From Chloroflexota bacterium (GTDB lineage Bacteria; Chloroflexota; Anaerolineae; Promineifilales; Promineifilaceae), in NCBI GenBank assembly GCA_014584575.1, contig JACTMP010000027.1, forward strand, positions 186,001-250,000: 64,000 bases of DNA, read 5' to 3'. Position numbers and translations under genes: made by a program. This document shows, piece after piece, positions 35,000-42,562 of this stretch (its first letter is position 1; every line of letters starts with the position of its first letter). Under the pieces are notes generated by a model that did not search any database, was not told where the DNA came from, and worked only from the letters and a program-made list of their open reading frames with translations.

Positions 35000-35111
35000 G
35001 TTCAGCTCATCATACCCAAGTGGTTTTCAGGTGGCAATGGGATAAACTAGGCGGCAGATGGCGGTTGGTCGCCATCTGCCAACACCGAACAACCAGTAAG
35101 GATAAAGTAGC

Positions 35112-35672
35112 ATGAACCCACGTGAAACCTACACCATCGAAGTGGCCGGACTGACCCGTCATTTCCCCCTCTTTGAAGTCGCCCCTGGGGTGCGCATTGC
35201 CATCTTTAACATGCTGGGGGACACCTACGTCGTTAAAGCGGCCGCGGCGGCGCTGGCCGAAAAGCTGAAAAGCACACCCGCCAATGTCCTGGTGACGGCC
35301 GAAGCCAAAAGCATCCCCCTCATCTATGAAATGAGCGCCCTGATGGGGCTTCCCTACGTGGTGCTGCGCAAGAGCTACAAGAGCTACATGGGCGACGCCA
35401 TCAGCGCCGAAACCGTCTCCATCACCACCGGCGCGCCACAAACTCTTTACCTGGATGAAAAAGACCGGGCCATCATCCAGGGGCAGCGCGTCATCCTGGT
35501 AGATGATGTGATCAGCACCGGCAGCACCCTCAAAGGGATGGAGAGTGTGGTCAACAAAGCGGGCGGTGCTATTGCCCAAATCGCCGCCATCTTCACCGAA
35601 GGCGAAGCGGACTGGTCTCATGTAGTTGCATTGGGCAACCTGCCTGTGTTTGTTGACCGTGACCACACCTGA
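35112..35672 (+). CDS. Type I phosphoribosyltransferase (adenine/purine PRTase-like)
   Basis: A 186-residue PRTase with the PRPP loop VILVDDVISTGSTLKG, an upstream AEAKSIPLIYEMSALMGLPYVVLRKSYKSY segment (seen as LPYVVLRKSYKSY) typical of Apt-like proteins, and a NMLGDT start region. It would transfer phosphoribose from PRPP to a purine, or act as a PurR/XRE-linked regulator-like homologue. Its stop codon (35670-35672) lies inside a family C hairpin. ATG 35112 follows AAGGATAAAGTAGC. Confidence 0.88.
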   Translation: MNPRETYTIEVAGLTRHFPLFEVAPGVRIAIFNMLGDTYVVKAAAAALAEKLKSTPANVLVTAEAKSIPLIYEMSALMGLPYVVLRKSYKSYMGDAISAETVSITTGAPQTLYLDEKDRAIIQGQRVILVDDVISTGSTLKGMESVVNKAGGAIAQIAAIFTEGEADWSHVVALGNLPVFVDRDHT

Positions 35673-35698
35673 CAGGTCTCAGAAGACCTGTCAGGTGT
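35665..35698. repeat. ACCTGACAGGT hairpin (family C), copy 3
   Basis: ACACCTGACAGGTCT, four-base loop, AGACCTGTCAGGTGT. It provides the TGA stop of the phosphoribosyltransferase gene, so its transcript ends in a hairpin. Confidence 0.88.
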
Positions 35699-35706
35699 AT
35701 GCCTCA

Positions 35707-37947
35707 TTACCGGCATAACACGTTAAACACATACCCCTGCTGCTGCAACTGCGGCAAAACCTGCTGCAAAGCGGCTACCGACTGCGACCGGTCGCCGCCG
35801 CCATCGTGCATCAAAATAATCGCGCCGGGGAAGGCGCTCTCCAGGATGTGCGTAGCAATGGCCTCCACGCCAGGCCGCCGCCAATCCTGGGTATCAATAC
35901 TCCACAGCACGACTTCCAGCCCCATTTCCGCCGCCAGTTGAAAGGTCTGCTCGTTGGTCGCGCCATAAGGTGGGCGCAGGCAGAAGGGGGTGTGCCCGGT
36001 AGCGTTTTGAATGGCTACCTGCGTTCGTTCAATTTCATCAAAGAACTGCGTCGGCGTCAGGGTATCCAGCGAGGGGTGGCTGTAGGTGTGGTTTTCGACG
36101 GCATGACCGCCATCAAAAGCGGCCCGGGCCGTCGCCGGCAAGGCCGTTACGTTTTGGCCGATGACGAAGAATGTGCCCAACCCCCCAAACGACTGCAAGG
36201 CTTGTGTCACCTGCCCCGTAAAATTAGACGGGCCGTCGTCAAAGGTGAAGTAGAGAATGGGTTGGCCGCTGGCGTTGGTAAACGGCCGTGTCGAAGGCAT
36301 TGTCACCCCGGTTAAATCCGGCGGTACGGGCGCTGGTTGGTTCGGCGAAGTCGGCGGCAGCGCCGCGGTAGAACCGGCAACCTGCACCACATCCCCCCGC
36401 GCCCAGCCGGCGACGCCAGCCACACAGCAAAGCTGCACCCAGGTCGTCTCCGGCGTGCTGCCTTCTACCAGGCCAATCGCCTCCGCCGTTTGCCCAAAGC
36501 CCAGCACCGCAATCACCGCATAATTCATGCCCGGCCCATTGCGGATATTGGCCCCGGCTGTGCCCGTGGGCGTCACCTGCGGGGCTTCTTGCAGGTTTGT
36601 GTTTGTAGTAGCCGCTTTAGCGGCATACCGATTCAACAGACTGCTGCCCTCCGGTTCCAGCGCATCCCGTTCTAGCGCCGCCCATGTTTCCGCTGCCACC
36701 ACACCATTGGGGATGATGCCTCTGGCAATCTGGAAGGCCACCACCGCCTGTCGCGTCGGTTCATCATACTTCTCGCCGGGGGGGATTTGCGCCAGGTAGC
36801 CCAGGGCGTGTAACTTTTCTTGCACAACGCGCACGGCCGTACCCCGGCTGCCCACACCCAAATCGGGCCGTTCGGTGGCATTGGGCACGGGATCAAACAA
36901 CGTCAACACAAACTGGTCGCCGCTGCGGTCAACCGCATAGCCGACCATCTCATCCAGCCCCAGCGCCCAGATCAGGTCACGGCCGTCGTCCACCACCAGC
37001 TTCACCTCATTCACATGCGCCGGAAAATCACCCGTCACCACCCGCTCGCCGGTGTAATCTGCATCCGGTTCTGTGGGGTAAGAGAAAGCCAGCCCCAACA
37101 CTTTTGGCCCCATCACTTCGGTCACGTATGGCTCGTTGACGTAGCCCATTTCAAAACCCGGCTGGTCATCGCCGTCAAACTGGATGGTAAAGCGGTGCCC
37201 ACCGGGCAGCGCCTCGCTAAGGATAGTGGTGATACGCGCTGTGCCCTCGCCAATTGGCGCGCCACCCAATGTAGCCGTGGTGCCGTTAAACACCACCGCC
37301 TGACTTATGGTCACGGTCTCCATTGCCGCCGCGCCGCGTGGGTCGGCATTGTAGGTGATCGTCCACACGCCGCCCTGCTGCTGCGGCAGGCCAATGAGCA
37401 CGCCGCCCGATTCGCAGCCATAATTGACCCGCTGCTCATCGCCGTCCACCGGTACGGTGATGGTGGCCCCCAACAGCAGCCCACACGTGTCGCCATTGCT
37501 CAGGGTGAGTTTGAGCGGCAGCCGGTCTATGCCGGTGACATTGGCAAATTCCTCTGGCAGCGGCTCCAGCAGCGTCAGCAAAGTAACGCTGAGGTCGCTG
37601 TTGAGGCAGGCCAGTTCGCCCAGGTTCTCCCGGTTGGCAAAACAGGGGTCGAGAATAGGGGTGATGTCCCCATCCTGGTAGGCACAGCGCCAGGCGTCCG
37701 GCCGATCCACCGCCAGCGAACCAAGCCAGCAGACGCCTTCTTGTTCATCTGTGACCTGGAGATTGTCTGCCAGACGGCCGTTGACCCAGGGCTGCAAGTC
37801 AATCAATTCGGTGGTTATCGGTGGTGTCGTGGGGGATGCCATCGCGGTCGGCGGCGCGGTGGGCGTGGGCGGCGTGGTTTGCTCCTGGCAACTGACTGCC
37901 AATACCAATAACAAGATACTCATTCCCCAAAAAAACCGTTTGTTCAT
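35707..37947 (-). CDS. Secreted polysaccharide deacetylase lipoprotein with peptidoglycan-binding and SH3 domains
   Basis: A 746-residue lipoprotein (lipobox ending VSC, Cys20). After a Thr/Pro linker and an N-terminal region of unknown beta structure come a peptidoglycan-binding domain (LGVGSRGTAVRVVQEKLHALGYL, about 365-430), an SH3b module (NIRNGPGMNYAVIAVL, about 450-520) and a NodB-type deacetylase (TFDDGPSNFT, HTYSHPSL, RPPYGATNEQT and ILMHDGG, about 540-740). The metal-binding Asp and two His are present. It should remove acetyl groups from wall or sheath polysaccharide outside the cell. Confidence 0.92.
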   Translation of the reverse strand: MNKRFFWGMSILLLVLAVSCQEQTTPPTPTAPPTAMASPTTPPITTELIDLQPWVNGRLADNLQVTDEQEGVCWLGSLAVDRPDAWRCAYQDGDITPILDPCFANRENLGELACLNSDLSVTLLTLLEPLPEEFANVTGIDRLPLKLTLSNGDTCGLLLGATITVPVDGDEQRVNYGCESGGVLIGLPQQQGGVWTITYNADPRGAAAMETVTISQAVVFNGTTATLGGAPIGEGTARITTILSEALPGGHRFTIQFDGDDQPGFEMGYVNEPYVTEVMGPKVLGLAFSYPTEPDADYTGERVVTGDFPAHVNEVKLVVDDGRDLIWALGLDEMVGYAVDRSGDQFVLTLFDPVPNATERPDLGVGSRGTAVRVVQEKLHALGYLAQIPPGEKYDEPTRQAVVAFQIARGIIPNGVVAAETWAALERDALEPEGSSLLNRYAAKAATTNTNLQEAPQVTPTGTAGANIRNGPGMNYAVIAVLGFGQTAEAIGLVEGSTPETTWVQLCCVAGVAGWARGDVVQVAGSTAALPPTSPNQPAPVPPDLTGVTMPSTRPFTNASGQPILYFTFDDGPSNFTGQVTQALQSFGGLGTFFVIGQNVTALPATARAAFDGGHAVENHTYSHPSLDTLTPTQFFDEIERTQVAIQNATGHTPFCLRPPYGATNEQTFQLAAEMGLEVVLWSIDTQDWRRPGVEAIATHILESAFPGAIILMHDGGGDRSQSVAALQQVLPQLQQQGYVFNVLCR

Positions 37948-37968
37948 CTGACTTTCTCTAAAAAAAAA

Positions 37969-38047
37969 GCGGAGTTCGCATCCTCAGAACTTGTCCTGAG
38001 CTTGCCGAAGGATGTGAACGGTGGGCATCTGAGGATGCCCACTCTGC
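37969..38047. repeat. Hairpin element, family H, copy 2
   Basis: AGCGGAGTTCGCATCCTCAG at the left pairs with CTGAGGATGCCCACTCTGCT at the right; an inner hairpin has CTTGTCCTGAGC and GCTTGCCGAAG words. It fills the gap between the deacetylase and subtilase genes. Confidence 0.85.
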
Positions 38048-38052
38048 TTGCG

Positions 38053-40521
38053 TTATCTTTCCAGTGCCAGTTTAACAGCTTCATAGGCGTTGACGATGCC
38101 ATAACCGGCGATGTTGTTGGGGATGACGGCCGTGTCCGTTTGCGCCAGGCAGGTATCCCCCGTCGGGTCGGCGGCCTGGTTGAGCATGGGCGAGAGCAGC
38201 GCGGCGGTGGCTTCGTCCATCTGTTCCGCGCCTGCCGGTAAGGTCGTGGCGGCGGTGGGGCGGTAAGGGGTGGCGCTGGCGCGGAGAATCGCCTCTGTGG
38301 CCTCAATATCGCCGATCAACGCCGGGTTGGCCGACCAGATGAGGGCCACTACCCCGGCCACATGCGGCCCGGCCATGGACGTGCCGCTGGAATAGGCATA
38401 CCCACCACCCGGCCAGGCGGACAATACATCCACGCCCGGCGCGGCGATGTCCGGTTTGGTGCGCCCACTGCCATCGGCCAGCACCGGGCCAACGCTGCTG
38501 AAACTGGCAATGTTGTTGTTGCGATCCACCGCGCCGACAGAAAATACCTCGTCGTAAAGCGGCAGCGGGTCGGCAATGGTGCTGCAATCCGGCCCCGAAT
38601 TTCCAGCGGAGGCGACGACAAAGATGCCCGCCGCCCGTAACGCCTGCACGGCCGTTAACAGCGACAACGGATCACACCCTTCGTAATTTTCGGGGCAGCC
38701 CCAGGAATTGTTCAGTACGTGCGCCGATTGGGTCGGACGGCCGTCCACAAACGGATCGCCCCCCTGTGGATAGGGGGCTAACATGAACTGCATACAATCG
38801 AGATAAAGCGCCGGATTGCCCAGGTTACGCACCAGATTGGCACAGGCGAACCATTGTGCATCCGGGGCCACACCAACGCTGTTGCCCAACACGGAGCCGA
38901 GGGTGTGTGTGCCATGCCCGCTGCTGTCGCCGGGCACGGCCGTGCCCCGCCACGGGTCCAACCAATAACCGTCGTGCTTGCCGTCCACCCCCAGGTAGCT
39001 GTCCATCAATTCGGGATGATCCCATTGCACCCCTGAATCGCTCTGGCCGATGATGATGCCCTGCCCGCGTGCGCCAAATTCGGCCCAGGCCCGGTCGGCG
39101 CCAATGTTGGTTAGATTCCACTGAGGCGATGTGGGCGCGGCCCCAGCCTGGGTGGGAATGCCCAAATCGCTGTGTGTGGGGCGCAGCACAGGGCTGGGAA
39201 TGATGCGGTCTACTTCGGGCCGGGTGGAAAGCCAGAGCCGATGCAGCAGCCCGCCGCGCACCTCGATGGCGTTCACCAGGTAATAGGGTGTGTAATCCAC
39301 GCCCATCCGATCCAACGATTGGTGTAAATCGGCCTGCGTGTCATGGGCGTGGGTGGTGAGGGTTGTGTAGACGTATTGGCGACGGCCGTCGTAATCCTCT
39401 ATTTGCACCGCCGCCGACACATTTGCCTGCTCGTTGAGGATGACAAAGAGGCGGTCGCCATAAAAGCCGGTTTGCCCGGCGAATAAGTAAAGGGTGACAC
39501 CCAACAGGGTAACAATAACTGACATAGCGGGCAGGATACGGCCGTTTGCCCCCGCCACCCATCGCCAGCGGAACAGCAGCATCAAAAAACCAACCAGCCA
39601 GGCCAGCCACATGGAGACAAAGGCGGCCTGAAACGAATAGCGCAATATACCGTCAAGGGCGTTCAGGAAAATAGCGTCGGTATCGGTGAACATGAGGATG
39701 AAGGCGGCACACAGTCCGGCCAACCAGCCTACCGACCGGACTTGACGGCCGTCGGCCACTGCCACCCCCATCAGCGCCCAACCCAATGCGGGCAAGGCCA
39801 TCATCAAGACCAACTGTGTGCCGTTAAAACTGAGACCGGACGCCAGAATGAGTACGGCCGTGCCTAACACCACCCCACCCGTCAGCATATCCCACCCCAG
39901 GCCACGTGAATCTTCAGCCAGGGAGCGCAGCCAGGGACGGCCTACCAGCGACACCATCGCACCCCACGCCAGCCCCAGCCCCAGACTGAACAGTGTATCC
40001 AGCGGCGACCCCAACGCGCCCCAGACGAACCAGGGCAGGGAGATGAAGACGGCCGTGCCGAAGGCGGTAATCGGTAATCGGTAATCGGTAATCGGTGATC
40101 CGTTATCGGGGAGTGGTTTGCGTTTGGCAAGGAGGAGCAGTAGGGCGGCAGCCAGCAGTGTGAGCAGGAGTTGGGTGAGCAAGACGGCCTGGCTTTGGGT
40201 GGGCTGCAAGAGGCGAGTGGGGGCCAACAGCAGGGGGTAGAGGCAGGCCAACAGCCAGCTTTGGAAGATAGCCCGGTAACGGGCAGTAGGCCATTTCCAG
40301 GCGAGGAAGAGGAGGGGCACGGCCGTTAACCCCACCTGGATCAGCGACGCCCAGACCCAGGGCCAGCCATTTTCCGCGCCGCCATTGCCCACCACAAACC
40401 AGACAATGCTCTGCGCGCCCCAGACCACGTTGATGATCCAGATTGCCAGCAGAACCACCAGAATACGCCCACCCCAGGCGAACCCATTTTCAGAATTTTT
40501 GTTGCCAGATTCTTCCATCAA
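38053..40521 (-). CDS. Membrane-anchored subtilisin-like serine protease
   Basis: An 822-residue protein with about ten N-terminal transmembrane helices (residues 15-375) followed by an extracellular region and an S8 peptidase. The catalytic triad is Asp in GIIIGQSDSGVQWDHPEL, His in SGHGTHTLGS and Ser in SGTSMAGPHVAG, with the oxyanion Asn region in NNSWGC. Polytopic membrane subtilases are uncommon. The membrane part carries an in-frame family F repeat (40066-40108) encoding PITDYRLPIT. Its start overlaps no neighbour; the ATG at 40521 begins MMEESGNKNS. Confidence 0.9.
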   Translation of the reverse strand: MMEESGNKNSENGFAWGGRILVVLLAIWIINVVWGAQSIVWFVVGNGGAENGWPWVWASLIQVGLTAVPLLFLAWKWPTARYRAIFQSWLLACLYPLLLAPTRLLQPTQSQAVLLTQLLLTLLAAALLLLLAKRKPLPDNGSPITDYRLPITAFGTAVFISLPWFVWGALGSPLDTLFSLGLGLAWGAMVSLVGRPWLRSLAEDSRGLGWDMLTGGVVLGTAVLILASGLSFNGTQLVLMMALPALGWALMGVAVADGRQVRSVGWLAGLCAAFILMFTDTDAIFLNALDGILRYSFQAAFVSMWLAWLVGFLMLLFRWRWVAGANGRILPAMSVIVTLLGVTLYLFAGQTGFYGDRLFVILNEQANVSAAVQIEDYDGRRQYVYTTLTTHAHDTQADLHQSLDRMGVDYTPYYLVNAIEVRGGLLHRLWLSTRPEVDRIIPSPVLRPTHSDLGIPTQAGAAPTSPQWNLTNIGADRAWAEFGARGQGIIIGQSDSGVQWDHPELMDSYLGVDGKHDGYWLDPWRGTAVPGDSSGHGTHTLGSVLGNSVGVAPDAQWFACANLVRNLGNPALYLDCMQFMLAPYPQGGDPFVDGRPTQSAHVLNNSWGCPENYEGCDPLSLLTAVQALRAAGIFVVASAGNSGPDCSTIADPLPLYDEVFSVGAVDRNNNIASFSSVGPVLADGSGRTKPDIAAPGVDVLSAWPGGGYAYSSGTSMAGPHVAGVVALIWSANPALIGDIEATEAILRASATPYRPTAATTLPAGAEQMDEATAALLSPMLNQAADPTGDTCLAQTDTAVIPNNIAGYGIVNAYEAVKLALER
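40066..40108. repeat. Family F repeat inserted in frame in the subtilase gene
   Basis: GGTAATCGGTAATCGGTAAT tandem words followed by CGGTGATCCGTTATCGG. In frame, it encodes GSPITDYRLPIT in a loop between transmembrane helices. Confidence 0.85.
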
Positions 40522-40580
40522 TCAATTACCCCGCTTAAATCCACGTCACCCGCGTTTATCCGTGTCCTCATTCAAATGGT

Positions 40581-41126
40581 TCACGGCCGTGATAAAACCT
40601 GTTGGATAGATTGCGCCCAGGCCCGCACCCGTTCGCAGTAATTGTCGGGGCCATCCGCGACTACATCTACGGCCGTCATCGTCCAATTCACCGGCTGATC
40701 ATATGCGCCAAAGGCAACGGCCGTGCCCGTAATTTTCCAGTTGCGATTCCGGGAATTGACCTGGGCGCGGTGGCGCTGGCGAACTTCGGCTGGAGGCGTC
40801 CCATTGACCACAAACTCCGCCAAAAGCTGCCGGGCATACACCAGCCCCTGCGGTGAATACAGGTGGGGATGCTGCAAATGAAAACACAGCACCATCAGGT
40901 GATGGACTTCCCCCAAGGGCGGGAATACCGCCTCCCAGAACAACATCTGGTGAAAGTAATCCTGGCAGGTTGTACCGTTCGGTAAAACTGCGCCACATGC
41001 CGGGCAATAGGATGCTGTCTCCATGCATCCATTCTGGCATAGAAACGGGCGCTTGCCCATATTCTCAGGAAATCCAGTAGTCAGGCGCGCCCAGGCTGGT
41101 AGATCGGCCGTATCATACGCAATCAA
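40581..41126 (-). CDS. DUF5946-like Cys-rich protein
   Basis: A frame of up to 181 residues with a CPACGAVLPNGTTCQDYFHQM motif (Cys pairs, likely Zn site; 21 residues shown as CPACG and TCQDYFHQM) and the HLMVLCFHLQHPHLYSPQG segment typical of a small uncharacterised family I associate with DUF5946. The function is unknown. The start is uncertain: METASYCPACG at 41024 would match the family's compact N-terminus, while upstream codons reach 41126. It lies immediately after the Xer-like gene on the same strand with the stop/start abutting. Confidence 0.65.
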   Translation of the reverse strand: MIAYDTADLPAWARLTTGFPENMGKRPFLCQNGCMETASYCPACGAVLPNGTTCQDYFHQMLFWEAVFPPLGEVHHLMVLCFHLQHPHLYSPQGLVYARQLLAEFVVNGTPPAEVRQRHRAQVNSRNRNWKITGTAVAFGAYDQPVNWTMTAVDVVADGPDNYCERVRAWAQSIQQVLSRP

Positions 41127-42095
41127 TTACCCGTTTTGTTCCTCTACCTTCGCCAACTGCTCCAGCTTTGCCTTTGTCTCCCGCCAGGTGATTTTGGAGA
41201 GACCCAACTTTTGCCGGATTTCGTCCGGCTCCTCACCCGCTTTCAAATCTTGCAAGGCGCTGAACCAGCGTAAATTCTCAAACGACAACATGCCCTGCGC
41301 CAGTCCGGCGGCCGTGCCCACATCGCTGAGAACATATTCCAGATTGCGCGCCGTGCAGGTAAAAAGGGTGTCCGGTGGATTGTATTGGGTCAGGTACTCA
41401 TCCAGTACATCCAGCCAGGCCGGGTCGAGCGGCAGGCGGCGCTCCTTATAGCGCAAACGGGGATTCGCGTAACGCACAAACAACATCGGCGCGTCGGGAT
41501 TACTGCGGTCAATATGGTTGGGCACCAGCGTCATCGCTTCCCCTTTTTTAATGGCGGTTTTCAGCAGCAGCGTCAGCAGCAAGTGGGGGCGGGCGTCTGC
41601 TTTCTGTTCATCGTTACCCTGGCGCAATTGCTGGGAAACGGCCAGCGCATTTTCGATGTCCATTTCCGTCGGCAGCGTCGGCAATGGGCTGCGCACGCTG
41701 TGTTGGATCACGGCCGTTGCCGGGTCTTCAGCCAGCGCGCCACACTCTTTCAGCCAGCTAAAAAAGACCTTCAACGTCGTCACCCGGCGGGCATATGACT
41801 TGGGGCTGCACGGCACACCACGCTCATACAACAGCCAGTTGAGAAAATCGTTCAAATCCTTCGTGCCAATCTGGCCGATAGGCTGGCCGATGCCCAGGTA
41901 TCTGCCCAACAGCCGCACATCGCTGGCAAACGCCTTACTGGTGTTTAGGGCAAACCCCTCGTCGCGCATATGCTGTTCAAACGCGCCTAACGCTGCCTGA
42001 ATAGAGGCATCGGCCGTAACCGGTGGTGCGGTTGGCCCCACCGCTGGCGGCAGTTCACTTTCCGGGATCAAGGTTTGTTGTAAATTCTCGCTCAT
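41127..42095 (-). CDS. Xer-like recombinase homologue lacking catalytic residues
   Basis: A 322-residue protein with a SAM-like core-binding domain (IQAALGAFEQHMRDEGFALNTSKAF) and a C-terminal tyrosine-recombinase-like fold. Active-site positions are mostly lost: box I Arg is Lys-like (KKGEAMTL), the HxxR becomes FENLRW, and the GH and nucleophilic Tyr are replaced (LGLSKITWRETKAKL). It is therefore unlikely to recombine DNA and may be a DNA-binding or structural relative. No integrated element or attachment site is recognisable around it, although a tRNA gene lies 180 bases away. Confidence 0.8.
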   Translation of the reverse strand: MSENLQQTLIPESELPPAVGPTAPPVTADASIQAALGAFEQHMRDEGFALNTSKAFASDVRLLGRYLGIGQPIGQIGTKDLNDFLNWLLYERGVPCSPKSYARRVTTLKVFFSWLKECGALAEDPATAVIQHSVRSPLPTLPTEMDIENALAVSQQLRQGNDEQKADARPHLLLTLLLKTAIKKGEAMTLVPNHIDRSNPDAPMLFVRYANPRLRYKERRLPLDPAWLDVLDEYLTQYNPPDTLFTCTARNLEYVLSDVGTAAGLAQGMLSFENLRWFSALQDLKAGEEPDEIRQKLGLSKITWRETKAKLEQLAKVEEQNG

Positions 42096-42224
42096 AAGCC
42101 ATCTCCTGTTTTCGTATAGACAGGGGAAGAGTAGAACATTTGGCCGGTTTTGTCAACCATGCTTCTGTGGTAGGTTGCAGGTTGCAGGTGAAAGCATTCA
42201 CTTGCCACTTGCCACGCAAACCCT

Positions 42225-42253
42225 TTGGTTTTTGCCCCAAAACTTTGTATAAT
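42225..42253 (+). promoter_or_regulatory. Promoter of tRNA-Lys
   Basis: TTGGTT (42225-42230), 17-base spacer and consensus TATAAT (42248-42253), ending 20 bases before the tRNA. Confidence 0.65.
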
Positions 42254-42273
42254 CCGCCGCGCCTTACCCAAAA

Positions 42274-42346
42274 GGCCCCGTAGCTCAATTGGCAGAGCAG
42301 GGCACTCTTAATGCCGAGGTTGAAGGTTCGAGTCCTTCCGGGGTCA
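42274..42346 (+). tRNA. tRNA-Lys (anticodon CTT)
   Basis: Cloverleaf by eye: acceptor GGCCCCG/CGGGGTC, D stem GCTC/GAGC, anticodon loop CTCTTAA giving CTT, T stem GAAGG/CCTTC with loop TTCGAGT, discriminator A. The 3' CCA is not encoded. The first pair of the anticodon stem looks mismatched. It is followed by a terminator. Confidence 0.93.
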
Positions 42347-42354
42347 TGCACCAG

Positions 42355-42383
42355 ACCGCTCCCAAATGGGGAGCGGTTTTTTA
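42355..42383 (+). terminator. Rho-independent terminator of tRNA-Lys
   Basis: CCGCTCCC, loop, GGGAGCGG and TTTTTT immediately after the tRNA. Confidence 0.92.
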
Positions 42384-42526
42384 TTACCTGAGACGAGGTT
42401 CGAAGGGGTTCATAAACCTGTTGGGTTATCAATCATTGCCCAACACTATCCCGCCTGTTACCATTTGGGCAGGAGAAGATGATGCCCAAACGTAACGGAG
42501 ATGATTCAAATCAAGCAGTGATCAGG

Positions 42527-42562
42527 CATCCGATTTCTCAAGCGACCATGAGAAATCGGATG
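42527..42562. repeat. CATCCGATTTCTCA hairpin (family K), overlapping a gene start
   Basis: Arms CATCCGATTTCTCA (42527-42540) and TGAGAAATCGGATG (42549-42562) enclose eight bases. The ATG codons at 42548 and 42560 lie in or beside the right arm, so folding would mask the start region of the clostripain-like gene. Confidence 0.85.

Noticed and set aside
36820..37911. 363-codon plus-strand frame opposite the deacetylase
   Set aside because: Shadow of the minus-strand deacetylase gene, low-complexity product without domain motifs.
41127..42346. Integrated element next to tRNA-Lys with its integrase
   Set aside because: The Xer-like protein lacks catalytic residues and no direct repeat of the tRNA 3' end or phage/plasmid genes are visible nearby.
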